Positions 18,215 to 26,409 of a DNA stretch of 64,000 nucleotides are shown piece by piece. Origin of the DNA: Sedimentitalea sp039941015. GTDB lineage: Bacteria > Pseudomonadota > Alphaproteobacteria > Rhodobacterales > Rhodobacteraceae. The position numbers and the translations under genes are program-made. The number at the start of each line of letters is the position of its first letter. The stretch's first letter is position 1. The stretch lies in NCBI RefSeq assembly GCF_039941015.1, contig NZ_JBDVFI010000094.1. The stretch is one strand, 5' to 3'. The notes below the pieces were generated by a model. It made no database searches and was not told the origin of the DNA. It was given only the letters and a program-made list of their open reading frames with translations.

Positions 18215-19023
18215 GCTTCACGACTCCCTGCCAAAAGTGTCAGGCCAAGCAGCAAGACGAAGGTTGCCACCACCGGCGACAACAATGCCAGCGGCGCTTC
18301 GCGCCAATAAGGCAGGAGTTCGACCATCATCAATCCAAGCTCTGGCGTGGGTGCGCGCATACCCACATGTACGAAACCAAGCGCGGCGATGGCCATGATC
18401 GCTGTTGCCGTGCCAAAGGCGGCGGCGGTCAGCATCATCGGTGCGATTTCGGGCCAGACATGGGTGCGGAACAGGTAGATCGGCCCAAAGCCCAACAGAC
18501 GCGAGGCTTGCACGGCCGGTGAGGCCAGCGTTTCACGCGTTGCGGCACGGGTGAGGCGAAAGAACTCGACCCAGAGAACGAGCGACAATCCTGCCCAGAA
18601 ACCAAGCGCGGTTCCCGGAACGATGGCCAGCACGATTAGCACCAACAGCAAGCCCGGCAGTGCTAGCAGCGCATCGGCCAGTATCGTGAGCGCGGCCTCG
18701 ATCCAACCGCCTCGCGCCGCCGCAAGGGTGCCAAGAACCAGCCCGGCCAACCCCGCCGTCAGAACGGCGGCGATGGCTATAGCGGGCGACAGGCAGAGCG
18801 CATAGGCGAGACGGTGAAAGATCGACCGCCCCAAGTGGTCATAGCCCAAGGGCGCGTCTGGCCTTGGCCCGGACAATGCGTTGAGCAGTGATTGCGCATA
18901 GGGATCGCCGGGTACAAGAAGCGGACCGATCAGCGCAAAAACCAGAACGGCGGCAACGAGTGCCGCGCCGATCCAGCGCAACCCGTTTCCCTTGGCGCGC
19001 GAAATCATGACGGTGTCGCTCAT
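18211..19023 (-). CDS. ABC importer permease (NikC/DppC-like)
   Basis: This 270-residue protein has about six membrane helices and the DppC-type start (PLLVPGDPYAQSLLNALSGP...PLGYDHLGRSIFHRL). The coupling EAA loop region lies near TRATRETLASPAVQASRLLG. It forms the inner-membrane channel with the adjacent NikB/DppB-like subunit. ATGA overlaps on both sides (19020-19023 and 18211-18214) show translational coupling. Confidence 0.88.
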   Translation of the reverse strand: MSDTVMISRAKGNGLRWIGAALVAAVLVFALIGPLLVPGDPYAQSLLNALSGPRPDAPLGYDHLGRSIFHRLAYALCLSPAIAIAAVLTAGLAGLVLGTLAAARGGWIEAALTILADALLALPGLLLVLIVLAIVPGTALGFWAGLSLVLWVEFFRLTRAATRETLASPAVQASRLLGFGPIYLFRTHVWPEIAPMMLTAAAFGTATAIMAIAALGFVHVGMRAPTPELGLMMVELLPYWREAPLALLSPVVATFVLLLGLTLLAGSREA

Positions 19024-19949
19024 GCTGCTCCCCTCGGGTCGATGCGCTGTGCGGCGAGATCGATCAATGCGTTGACCAGAACAAAGCTCAGTCCCAACAC
19101 CAGCGTGGTTCCCTGCACCATCGGCACGTCACGTGAGAAGATCGCGTGAACCAGCGCGTGACCAATGCCAGGCCAGCCAAAGATTGACTCGACGACCACG
19201 ACGCCTTCGACAAGCGTCACGAATTGGAGGCCAAGATAGGTCAGCAGTGGGACCGACACATTGCGCAGCCCGTGTCGAAACAATGTTTGGCGCGGAGTCA
19301 GCCCCTTCCACTGCGCAAAGCTGTAGAATGGCATCGCCCCGATCCGCGCCATCGCGTCTCTCGCAATCCGGGCGTTCACGGCGGCAAGGCCAAGCGCAAG
19401 GGCGAGTGCGGGCAGGATGAAATGCCGCGCCTCGCCATGACCGGCCGCGGGCAGCCAGCGCAACTGGACGGCCAGGATCAGGACGAGGATCAGCGCCATC
19501 AGGAATTGCGGAACAGCCTTTAGCCCGGTCGACATTACCAACAGGACCCGATCCAGAGCGCCGCCCGGCCTGAGCCCGGCGAGAATGCCGAGCGGTGGAC
19601 CGATCAGCAGCGACAAAAGCACCGCGACCGCAGCGAGCGACAGTGACGCTCCAAGCTGATGGCCGATCTCCTCAATCACCGGCTGGCCGGTGACCAGCGA
19701 GGTGCCAAAGTCAAAGCGAAGGAGATCGCCCAGCCAGTTGATAAACGCCGGTAGCGCCGGGCCGCCAATTCCCAACTCCTCGCGCACCGCGTCTGCGGCG
19801 GCGCTGTCGACATTGTCGTACCCATAGCGACCGGCGGCGATACGATAGGCCGCGTCACCCGGCAGACTGCGCATCATGGCGAAGGTGGCGGCCCCGATCA
19901 GGACCGCCACCATAAGTGCCTGTATGCCTCGTGTGGCAAGTGTTTTCAT
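19020..19949 (-). CDS. ABC importer permease (NikB/DppB-like)
   Basis: This 309-residue permease has the DppB/NikB pattern: an N-terminal helix, a periplasmic segment with LPGDAAYRIAAGRYG, the FDFGTSLVTGQPV motif, and the C-terminal VVVESIFGWPGIGHALVHAI motif. The start at 19949 produces an ATGA overlap with the solute-binding protein gene; a 14-residue upstream extension is therefore unlikely. Partner of the NikC/DppC-like subunit downstream. Confidence 0.88.
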   Translation of the reverse strand: MKTLATRGIQALMVAVLIGAATFAMMRSLPGDAAYRIAAGRYGYDNVDSAAADAVREELGIGGPALPAFINWLGDLLRFDFGTSLVTGQPVIEEIGHQLGASLSLAAVAVLLSLLIGPPLGILAGLRPGGALDRVLLVMSTGLKAVPQFLMALILVLILAVQLRWLPAAGHGEARHFILPALALALGLAAVNARIARDAMARIGAMPFYSFAQWKGLTPRQTLFRHGLRNVSVPLLTYLGLQFVTLVEGVVVVESIFGWPGIGHALVHAIFSRDVPMVQGTTLVLGLSFVLVNALIDLAAQRIDPRGAA

Positions 19950-21445
19950 TGTGTCAACTTCAGGTCCTGAAGGCCAAATGTCCGCTCCCACGGATCGATG
20001 GTCGTGCCCTCGACACCCTGAGCGACGGCGAGCGTCTGGCGGTACCAGGCGATGGGAATGATCGGCAGCTCTGCCTGAAGGATTGCTGAAATCTGCGCGC
20101 GTTCCGCATTTCCACCGTCGCCGCGTCCCACGCTGCGGGCGAGTTGCACAATCTGGTCGTTCTGCCAGCCCATCGCGCCCCAGTCACCCGTCGGCGCATA
20201 GTCGGACAAGACGGTGCCGACCGGGTTCGGGATCAGGGCAAAGTTCCGCGCGATCAAACCGAGGTCGAGCGAGCCGTCGGCGTGGCCCGAAGAAATCTCT
20301 GACGAGTTCGTGGTGTTGATGGTCAGTTCAACCCCGATGGTGCGGAACTGCTGTTCCAGCACGGCGGCGACCAACGGAAGCTCTGGCCGATCCGGATAGG
20401 TCGTAAGTGTCAGGGCAAGACGCTCTCCGTCTCGGACGAGGATCCCATCGGCACCCGCTGTCCAGCCGAGATCCGCCAAAAGGGACTTTGCCTCTTCCGG
20501 ATCATAGGCAAGCGGAGAAAGCGCTGCGTCATGCCAATCACCGACCGATGGCGGGAACAACTGCGTTGCGCCCTCGGGATACCGCAGCACTGCTTTGGCG
20601 ATGCCTGCCCGATCAATGGCGAGGCTCAACGCGCGCCGGGCTTCGGGAGTCGACAGAAAGGGGTGGCCGGCGTTGACCTTGATCAACAACGTGCGCGGAA
20701 TGGCGACGGAATGCACCGTGGCCGTATCCGACAGGCCCAATCTTGCCACCGAAGCCGGATCAAGCCCGAAAACAAAATCTGCGTCACCGGATTCCGCCAT
20801 AAGCGCGCGAGTTTCTACCCGGCTTACTGCAGAATAGCTGACATTGGGTACATGCGGCGCAGGACCCCAATAGTCGGGGAAGGCTGCCGCCTTGAGGCCG
20901 AGTGGCGGCGCAAGTTCGGCAATCTTGTATGGGCCGGTCCCGATCATCTCGACCGCGGCGCCATCATCACCGTAGGCAGCGGGGGCAAGGATCTGCGCGC
21001 TGTAATGCGCAAGGTAGGCCGGAAGCGCGGCAAAAGGTTCGGACAGGGTCAGGACGATGGTGCCCTTAGCCGGTTCGATCGCATTGACGGGGGTCTTGGC
21101 CAGAGGGCCGGGTTTAGCGCGGGCGATGTTGAGCGCATCCGCGACTGTTTCGGGGGTCATCGCCGTTCCGTCGTGAAACTGTACAGCGTCCCGGAGTGTG
21201 ATGGTCCAGGTCAACCCATCGTCGGAGGCCGCCCAATCGGTCGCAAGACTTGGTGTCAAGTTGCCATCGGGGTTTGCGTTAATGAGCGTCTCGGCAACGC
21301 CCATGCGGGTGAAAATGTACCCGGTGGTCGAAGGCTCTGCCGATTGAATTTCAAACTGTGCGACCACGTCGAGCGTGTCATCGGCAAAGACAGGCGCCGC
21401 GGTGGCTAACAGCGTCGCCGCAAGGAATGCAAGAGATCGTCTCAT
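19946..21445 (-). CDS. Periplasmic solute-binding protein, nickel/peptide family 5
   Basis: This 499-residue exported protein has a Sec signal (MRRSLAFLAATLLATAAPVFA) and the family-5 fold: VAETLINANPDGNLTPSLATDW, WTITLRDAVQFHDGTAMT and GTGPYKI. It would capture a small peptide, metal or metal chelate for the importer encoded next. Family 5 includes NikA and CntA (metallophore-bound metal) as well as DppA and OppA, and residues alone do not separate them. The zinc-starvation context favours a zinc complex. No metallophore biosynthesis gene or TonB receptor is present in the window. ATGA overlap with the preceding small gene. Confidence 0.87.
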   Translation of the reverse strand: MRRSLAFLAATLLATAAPVFADDTLDVVAQFEIQSAEPSTTGYIFTRMGVAETLINANPDGNLTPSLATDWAASDDGLTWTITLRDAVQFHDGTAMTPETVADALNIARAKPGPLAKTPVNAIEPAKGTIVLTLSEPFAALPAYLAHYSAQILAPAAYGDDGAAVEMIGTGPYKIAELAPPLGLKAAAFPDYWGPAPHVPNVSYSAVSRVETRALMAESGDADFVFGLDPASVARLGLSDTATVHSVAIPRTLLIKVNAGHPFLSTPEARRALSLAIDRAGIAKAVLRYPEGATQLFPPSVGDWHDAALSPLAYDPEEAKSLLADLGWTAGADGILVRDGERLALTLTTYPDRPELPLVAAVLEQQFRTIGVELTINTTNSSEISSGHADGSLDLGLIARNFALIPNPVGTVLSDYAPTGDWGAMGWQNDQIVQLARSVGRGDGGNAERAQISAILQAELPIIPIAWYRQTLAVAQGVEGTTIDPWERTFGLQDLKLTQ

Positions 21446-21744
21446 ATGGTGTGGTCCTGTTTATCGTGAATTTCGCTTGCCGCAGTTGCACTTGGCGCAG
21501 TTCGGTCGCGGGAGAGGGTCTGGGCCTCGGCCCTATCAAGCCGGTCGAGGATTGTGTCGAGGGTTGCGCCCTCGGCGCGGGCCTTCAGCCAGAGCCGCCG
21601 ACATGAGGCGGGTGACCAGGGCAGCGCAGCCTGCGCCATCCAGGTGCGAAGCGGCTGAGGCAGTGAATCATAGGCGCGCATGGGGTCGGCGGACCGCCTG
21701 CGCTTGATAAGCCGTGTCTCACCAATGTTTCGCATGGTCGTCAT
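21442..21744 (-). CDS. Small basic protein of unknown function in the zinc operon
   Basis: This 100-residue protein is rich in Arg in its first third (ETRLIKRRRSADPMRAYD) and carries the segment LPQPLRTWMAQAALPWSPASCRRLW. Its stop overlaps the start of the solute-binding protein gene (ATGA), and its start shares one base with the DUF1826 stop, so it is clearly a translated member of the operon. It has no signal peptide and one cysteine. It resembles small conserved proteins seen in Rhodobacterales (perhaps DUF6525), but I am not certain of that assignment. Function unknown. Confidence 0.7.
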   Translation of the reverse strand: MTTMRNIGETRLIKRRRSADPMRAYDSLPQPLRTWMAQAALPWSPASCRRLWLKARAEGATLDTILDRLDRAEAQTLSRDRTAPSATAASEIHDKQDHTI

Positions 21745-22358
21745 CAGCAGGTTCCCGCATCGTCGACCGGATCAATCACCAGCAACAGGCGCGGCCCGCC
21801 AGCCTCGCGCGGAGGCGAGCGGTGCAGGACTGCCGCAAGTTCCCGCGCCGGCCAGAGTGCACCGCGAAAGACACCGACCCAGCCGCGCGGCATACGTTGG
21901 ATGGTTTCCGGCGCGCCATCCGGCCCGATGGGGCCAAATTCGGTGCCGGGGCCGCGCAAGGTGCACAGCATCCTGCCGGGCACGGCGTCGACATGCCACT
22001 TTGGGCAGGGTTGCCCGTCGGTGACGTCGAGCCGTAATTGCAGAACCGGCGACGCCAGAACCCGCACCGCATGGGCCGTCAAATCCTCGACCACATCGGC
22101 CAAAAGCGTGGCACAGCTGCCTGCACCAACCTCGTCACATGCGGAATGGATCGCGGTCGCTGCATTTCGGACGGTAACTCTGCGTCGCAGTTGCGGCAGG
22201 CGTTCCACGGGCAGCTCATCAAGCGCCACAATCAAGTGCTCTGGCAAGGTGCGCTGCCACAGCGCAAGCGAAACGCCCTCCGATCCGAGCGTCTGAAGAA
22301 CGCTCGGATCGGTGCTGCTGTTGATGCCCGTTGCGAGAGGGGGGAGGACCGTGGTCAT
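21744..22358 (-). CDS. DUF1826 domain protein (zinc-starvation associated)
   Basis: This 204-residue cytosolic protein belongs to DUF1826, whose genes are often adjacent to Zur-controlled COG0523 GTPase genes. It contains a conserved region with KWHVDAVPGRMLCTLRGPGTEF and PPREAGGPRLLLVIDP; histidines and acidic residues in these segments suggest a metal-dependent or cupin-like fold, which is unproven. The start at 22358 gives ATGA with the preceding GTPase stop; 83 upstream in-frame residues are a frame extension without similarity. Confidence 0.82.
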   Translation of the reverse strand: MTTVLPPLATGINSSTDPSVLQTLGSEGVSLALWQRTLPEHLIVALDELPVERLPQLRRRVTVRNAATAIHSACDEVGAGSCATLLADVVEDLTAHAVRVLASPVLQLRLDVTDGQPCPKWHVDAVPGRMLCTLRGPGTEFGPIGPDGAPETIQRMPRGWVGVFRGALWPARELAAVLHRSPPREAGGPRLLLVIDPVDDAGTC

Positions 22359-23563
22359 GCCGCAGCGGCCCGCCGCCAGACGGGAAACGGGTCGGGCAGA
22401 TCCGGAAGCGCGTCCGGTCCCGGCGCGAGATCGTCCGGAATCAGTGCCGCATCCAATCGCGCCTTGAGCAGGGGCCAATCGATACCAACGCCAATAAACA
22501 CGATTTCTTGCCGGCGGTCGCCCCAGGGTTCTTGCCAGTGCTGCGCAAGGTAGGCGCGCGCACCTTCGTGATCTGGGCGTCGAGCCTCGGGAATAGAAGC
22601 CCACCACTGGCCGAGCGGCGTAACTGAGGACAGCGCCCCGGCAAGCGAAAATTCCGCCACCCAGTCAGGACGCGTGGCAATCCAGAAATGCCCCTTTGCC
22701 CGGATGACGCCCGGCAGGTCACCGTTCAGCAATGCCAGAATCTGAGACGGGTCAAAAGGTTGGCGCGCGCGATAGACGTAGGACGCGACACCGTATTCCT
22801 CGGTCTCGGGGACATGGTCGGCAAAGCCATAGAGTTCCTTGGCCCACATCGGGTGTTCATGTGCCTTCTCGAAATCAAAGGCGCCGGTGTCAAGGATCGC
22901 TTCGGGCACGACATCCGAGTGATCGGTTTCGATGATCCGGGCATCGGCGTTGAGGCTGCGAATGATCTTGCGGGCGGCATCGGTGCGGTCGGGTCCGGCA
23001 TCCGAAATCTTGTTCAGGATCACCACATCCGCGAATTCGATCTGATCGGTCAGAAGGTGGACGAGGGTTCTTTCATCCTCTTCGCCCATGGTCTCTCCCC
23101 GGTCAGTCAGGGTGTCGTGACTGGCGTAGTCATTCAACAGGTTCACCGCGTCCACGACCGTGACCATGGTGTCGAGCCGCGCGACATCCGACAGGCTTTC
23201 GCCTGCTTCGTCGCGGAAGTCGAAGGTTGCGGCAACAGGCAGCGGCTCTGAGATGCCGGTGGATTCGATCAGCAGGTAGTCAAACCGCCGCTCGGCGGCC
23301 AGCTTGCGAACCTCTTGCAGCAGATCATCCCGCAGGGTGCAGCAGATGCAACCGTTCGACATCTCAACGAGGGTTTCATCGGTACGGGACAATTCGTTGT
23401 CGGCACGAACGAGATCGGCGTCAATGTTCACTTCGGACATGTCATTGACGATGACCGCCACGCGGCGCCCTTCGCGATTGTTGAGCACACGGTTGAGAAG
23501 CGTGGTTTTTCCAGCGCCGAGAAACCCGGACAGGACGGTGACGGGAAGGCGGGTATCAGTCAT
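22355..23563 (-). CDS. COG0523/CobW family metallochaperone GTPase, copy 2
   Basis: This 402-residue P-loop GTPase has Walker A GFLGAGKTT (13-21), the metal-binding CxCC motif (GCICC, residues 71-75), the ESTGISEP switch and the NKIS guanine motif, plus a CobW C-terminal domain (from about residue 255). Short His patches occur (HEHPMW). The sequence type, beginning LPVTVLSGFLGAGKTTLLNRVLNN, is that of zinc-related COG0523 subgroups (YciC/ZigA/ZNG-like), thought to deliver zinc to client enzymes when it is scarce. It overlaps the preceding GTPase gene by 8 bases. The client is unknown. Confidence 0.88.
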   Translation of the reverse strand: MTDTRLPVTVLSGFLGAGKTTLLNRVLNNREGRRVAVIVNDMSEVNIDADLVRADNELSRTDETLVEMSNGCICCTLRDDLLQEVRKLAAERRFDYLLIESTGISEPLPVAATFDFRDEAGESLSDVARLDTMVTVVDAVNLLNDYASHDTLTDRGETMGEEDERTLVHLLTDQIEFADVVILNKISDAGPDRTDAARKIIRSLNADARIIETDHSDVVPEAILDTGAFDFEKAHEHPMWAKELYGFADHVPETEEYGVASYVYRARQPFDPSQILALLNGDLPGVIRAKGHFWIATRPDWVAEFSLAGALSSVTPLGQWWASIPEARRPDHEGARAYLAQHWQEPWGDRRQEIVFIGVGIDWPLLKARLDAALIPDDLAPGPDALPDLPDPFPVWRRAAAA

Positions 23564-24662
23564 GGCTCAGGTTCTCCATAGGTCGGGTTTGCCCGGCACG
23601 CAGCATGTCGAAACTGCGTTGCAACTCGGGCCGGGTAAGATCGCGGCCAATCACCACGATGCGGGATTTGCGGTCATCGCCGCTCCAGGTCGTCAAGGGG
23701 ACAGGGGGATCAAAGACATGCTGGACGCCGTGGAACACAAAAGGCGTTTCCATGCCCTCGAGAAACACGATTCCTTTGACACGTAGAATGTCCGGCCCCT
23801 TTAGCGCCACAAGCGTATCGAGCCACAGATCAAAGGCGACATCCTTGAGCGGGTGATCGAGTGTGATCGAAACCGAAGTGATCCGTGTGTCGTGCGGGGT
23901 GAAACCCAATGTCTCGGAGGTCTTTGAAGCCAGTCCGGACAGATTGGCAAACGGTTCTGGTGCGGCGGGCGGCGTGGTCCATGCAATAGCTTCTTGCTTG
24001 ATCGCGTCTTGGCGCATTCCACTGAGACCCCATAGTCTGTCGGGGGCCAGCGGTTCTTCATTTTGCTGAACGATCGGAGCGGTCGGGTTCAAATCGCGAA
24101 GCCGTGCCGCAAGCGAATCTGCGGTGGGGGCGGAGACCAGATCGGTTTTTCCGAGCAGGATCAGATCCGCCATGGCCGCCTGAGACACTGCCTCAAATTG
24201 TGCGTCCAGCGTGGCGGCGCCATTGACCGCATCGACCACCGTCACCACGCCATCCAATCGGGTGCTGCTGGCCAAAACGGGATCGATCAAAAATGTCTGC
24301 AGGATCGGGCCGGGGTCCGCCATACCGGTGGTCTCAATGACAACGCGGTCAAAACGGATTTGGCCGCGATTGCGGCGCGTCAGCAAATCGGCAATGGTGC
24401 GAGACAGATCCCCGCGAACCGAACAGCACAGGCAGCCGGACTGCATCAGGACCACCTCATCCTCGACCGCCTCGATCAGGTCATGGTCAAGCCCGGCTTC
24501 GCCAAATTCGTTCACGATCACGGCAACGTGCCCCGAAGACCCATCCGCCAGAACCCTGTTCAGAAGCGTGGTTTTGCCTGCCCCCAGAAACCCGGTGAGC
24601 AGCATCACGGGAACGCGGCTGTCCGGCTTTGGTGTCTGTGTTGAGGAAGGATCAGTTGGCAT
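23556..24662 (-). CDS. COG0523/CobW family metallochaperone GTPase, copy 1
   Basis: This 368-residue GTPase has Walker A GFLGAGKTT (24-32), CxCC at residues 77-80 (GCLCC), the ETTGMADP switch and a GKTD nucleotide motif in place of the canonical NKxD. It has a CobW C-terminal domain but lacks a long His-rich linker. The start at 24662 is preferred because the Zur-like box lies 12 bases upstream and a GAAGA ribosome-binding sequence fits; a 23-residue upstream extension would run through that box. First gene of the zinc operon. It differs markedly from copy 2, so the pair is not a recent duplication. Confidence 0.88.
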   Translation of the reverse strand: MPTDPSSTQTPKPDSRVPVMLLTGFLGAGKTTLLNRVLADGSSGHVAVIVNEFGEAGLDHDLIEAVEDEVVLMQSGCLCCSVRGDLSRTIADLLTRRNRGQIRFDRVVIETTGMADPGPILQTFLIDPVLASSTRLDGVVTVVDAVNGAATLDAQFEAVSQAAMADLILLGKTDLVSAPTADSLAARLRDLNPTAPIVQQNEEPLAPDRLWGLSGMRQDAIKQEAIAWTTPPAAPEPFANLSGLASKTSETLGFTPHDTRITSVSITLDHPLKDVAFDLWLDTLVALKGPDILRVKGIVFLEGMETPFVFHGVQHVFDPPVPLTTWSGDDRKSRIVVIGRDLTRPELQRSFDMLRAGQTRPMENLSHD

Positions 24663-24673
24663 GTCTTCGATGC

Positions 24674-24696
24674 GTAATGTAATTTCATAACACTGG
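24674..24696 (-). promoter_or_regulatory. Zur-like operator of the zinc operon
   Basis: The plus-strand core TGTAATTTCATAACA (24678-24692) matches the proteobacterial Zur core TGTTATANTATAACA at 12 of 14 defined positions, and the flanking GTAA extends the left half. It lies 12 to 34 bases upstream of the first GTPase start. This is where a repressor would block transcription or initiation when zinc is sufficient. The match is by eye; no matrix score was computed. Confidence 0.65.
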
Positions 24697-25428
24697 TAAG
24701 GTAAAGAAATTGGGATGTCCAGAGACGTCAAGGCAGACTGCGGCCGTGGCCGAAGATCAACCAGTCGTTGAGGGCAGGGTATGGTCTTGCCGCAAACTTT
24801 CGCAAGGAAGTCCGCAGCCGACCGTATGCACTCGTATGATTAAATTATGCTATTAATGGTTGCTGACAGCGCAGGCCCACAAGGGCCTTCCGCCCTGTGA
24901 AAGGATCCACAAGTACTGCAGCTCAGAGCCAAAGCGACACCCTCGGTTCCTAATAAATATGGTGACGGTTAGGCATCAAATAATTGGGCGCAAGGTCTCC
25001 CTTGCGCCCGGCACTTGATAAAATTATTCGTGAACACCTTCGCTCGATTACGAAGAAATCTTTACCTTCACCACTCACTTACTCCGTACTCGTTGCCAGG
25101 ATCATCGTTACAATAACCGAGTTTTGCCACAGACCGACCGCGCGCTCTGTAATCATGCTCACACAAGGCGAATAAAATCTGAAATTATCCGTTTTTTTGG
25201 GTTCCAACCTGAAATTCAGGGCGCTTGGACGGGGTGGCGACAGTTATATAGCGCAATATCAAGGTGTTCTTCGTAAGCGCGACCGATCCTAATGAAAATT
25301 TGTACTCGACCGAAAAATCTGATTTTGGTGCGACGCAATTGTCACCAGTGTGAAAAACCGAGGCCGTGATCACCGCCCCGAATGCCCGCTACGAACGCGC
25401 GGCAAGACTGTCATGAAAGGTAAGATCA
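24697..25428. other. Divergent intergenic region between zinc operon and EamA gene
   Basis: About 730 AT-richer bases without a supportable gene. It should contain the promoter of the zinc operon (minus) and of the EamA gene (plus). A perfect hairpin occurs at 24986-25009 and a short palindrome CCTGAAATTCAGG at 25208-25220. Short frames here (for example 24984-25175) show no family signature. Confidence 0.5.
24986..25009. other. Perfect 10-bp stem-loop in the intergenic region
   Basis: GGGCGCAAGG, a 4-base loop TCTC, and CCTTGCGCCC form a perfect stem. No U-run follows on either strand, and no annotated gene ends nearby. It may be the 3' hairpin of an unannotated small RNA or a decayed terminator. 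Confidence 0.55.
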
Positions 25429-26337
25429 ATGGAACTTCCAAGGACACGGGCGCTTGGACTGGCGGCGGCGCTTGCCACCGTGATGATCTGGGCGGCGTTC
25501 ATGCTGGTCACACGCTTTGCCGTACAAGGCAGTTTTACTGTCGAAGAGCTGTTGGTCCTGCGCTTATTGCCCGGTGCTCTGGTCATGGCTCCTGTTATGT
25601 GGCGGCTTGGGGTCATGCCAACGGGGCAATCGTGGCCACGTGCGGCGATGTTGATGGTCGGGGCCAGCGCCGTCTTTCCCTATGTGGTGTCCAAAGGGTT
25701 GGCCTATGCGCCTGCTTCGGACGGCGGCGCGCTGGCACCCGGAATGCTGCCGTTCTGGACAGCACTGGCAGCCTATGTGCTGACCGGAGAAGTCACCGGC
25801 CCGCGTCGTCGGCTTGGCTTGGCGATGATTTTGGCAGGCGCGATGATCGTCAGCCTTTGGCAAATCGTCGCAGGAACAGACGGCGAGGCCTGGAAGGGCC
25901 ATCTGATGTTTCTGAGTGGGTCGGGATGCTGGGCTATCTACTCCGTCATCTTCCGCCAAAGCGGTTTTAGCCCATTGCATGGTCTGGTTATCGGGTTGTT
26001 CTGGGGAACGCTGCTCGGGGTGCCGTTGCTGTTGGCCACCGGCAGCGTGAGCTTTGCCGGGGCCACCCTGCAAGACGTCACGGTCATGATCGTGCTGCAG
26101 AGCTTCATCATCGGCATTCTGGCAATGTTCCTGTTCGGCTATGCGGTGCAGATTCTCGGCGCTGCCGAGACCGCCGCCTTCGGGGCGTTGACGCCGATCC
26201 TCGCCTTACTGGGCGGGGTATATTTTCTCGGGGAAACCGTGACCCCGCTCAAGGTCGTGGGTATTGCTCTCGTTGCTGTCGGCGTCTTTCTGGCGTCCGG
26301 TGTTCTCAGCAAAGCTCGAACGCTGCCCGCATCCTGA
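25429..26337 (+). CDS. EamA-family (DMT superfamily) transporter
   Basis: This 302-residue inner-membrane protein has ten predicted helices arranged as two EamA halves (about residues 9-140 and 155-295). The halves end with the usual LTGEVTGPRRRLGLAMILAG and LGETVTPLKVVGIALVAVG motifs. Such proteins export amino acids or other metabolites, or import them in some cases; the substrate cannot be told. An AAGGTAAG ribosome-binding sequence precedes the ATG. It is a single gene, convergent with the cyclase gene and 72 bases from it. Confidence 0.88.
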   Translation: MELPRTRALGLAAALATVMIWAAFMLVTRFAVQGSFTVEELLVLRLLPGALVMAPVMWRLGVMPTGQSWPRAAMLMVGASAVFPYVVSKGLAYAPASDGGALAPGMLPFWTALAAYVLTGEVTGPRRRLGLAMILAGAMIVSLWQIVAGTDGEAWKGHLMFLSGSGCWAIYSVIFRQSGFSPLHGLVIGLFWGTLLGVPLLLATGSVSFAGATLQDVTVMIVLQSFIIGILAMFLFGYAVQILGAAETAAFGALTPILALLGGVYFLGETVTPLKVVGIALVAVGVFLASGVLSKARTLPAS

Positions 26338-26409
26338 GGCTGTCCAGAGCTGCACAAAAAACCTACCGGCGGTCAGCCGTTCGGTTTCCGTGGGGAGGCG
26401 TAACACCTG

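Noticed and set aside
20531..21409. 292-codon plus-strand frame
   Set aside because: It is antisense to the family-5 binding protein gene, which has a signal peptide and clear motifs. The long frame results from high GC at third positions.
24984..25175. 63-codon plus-strand frame
   Set aside because: It starts at the hairpin at 24986, has no family signature, and lies in AT-rich non-coding DNA.
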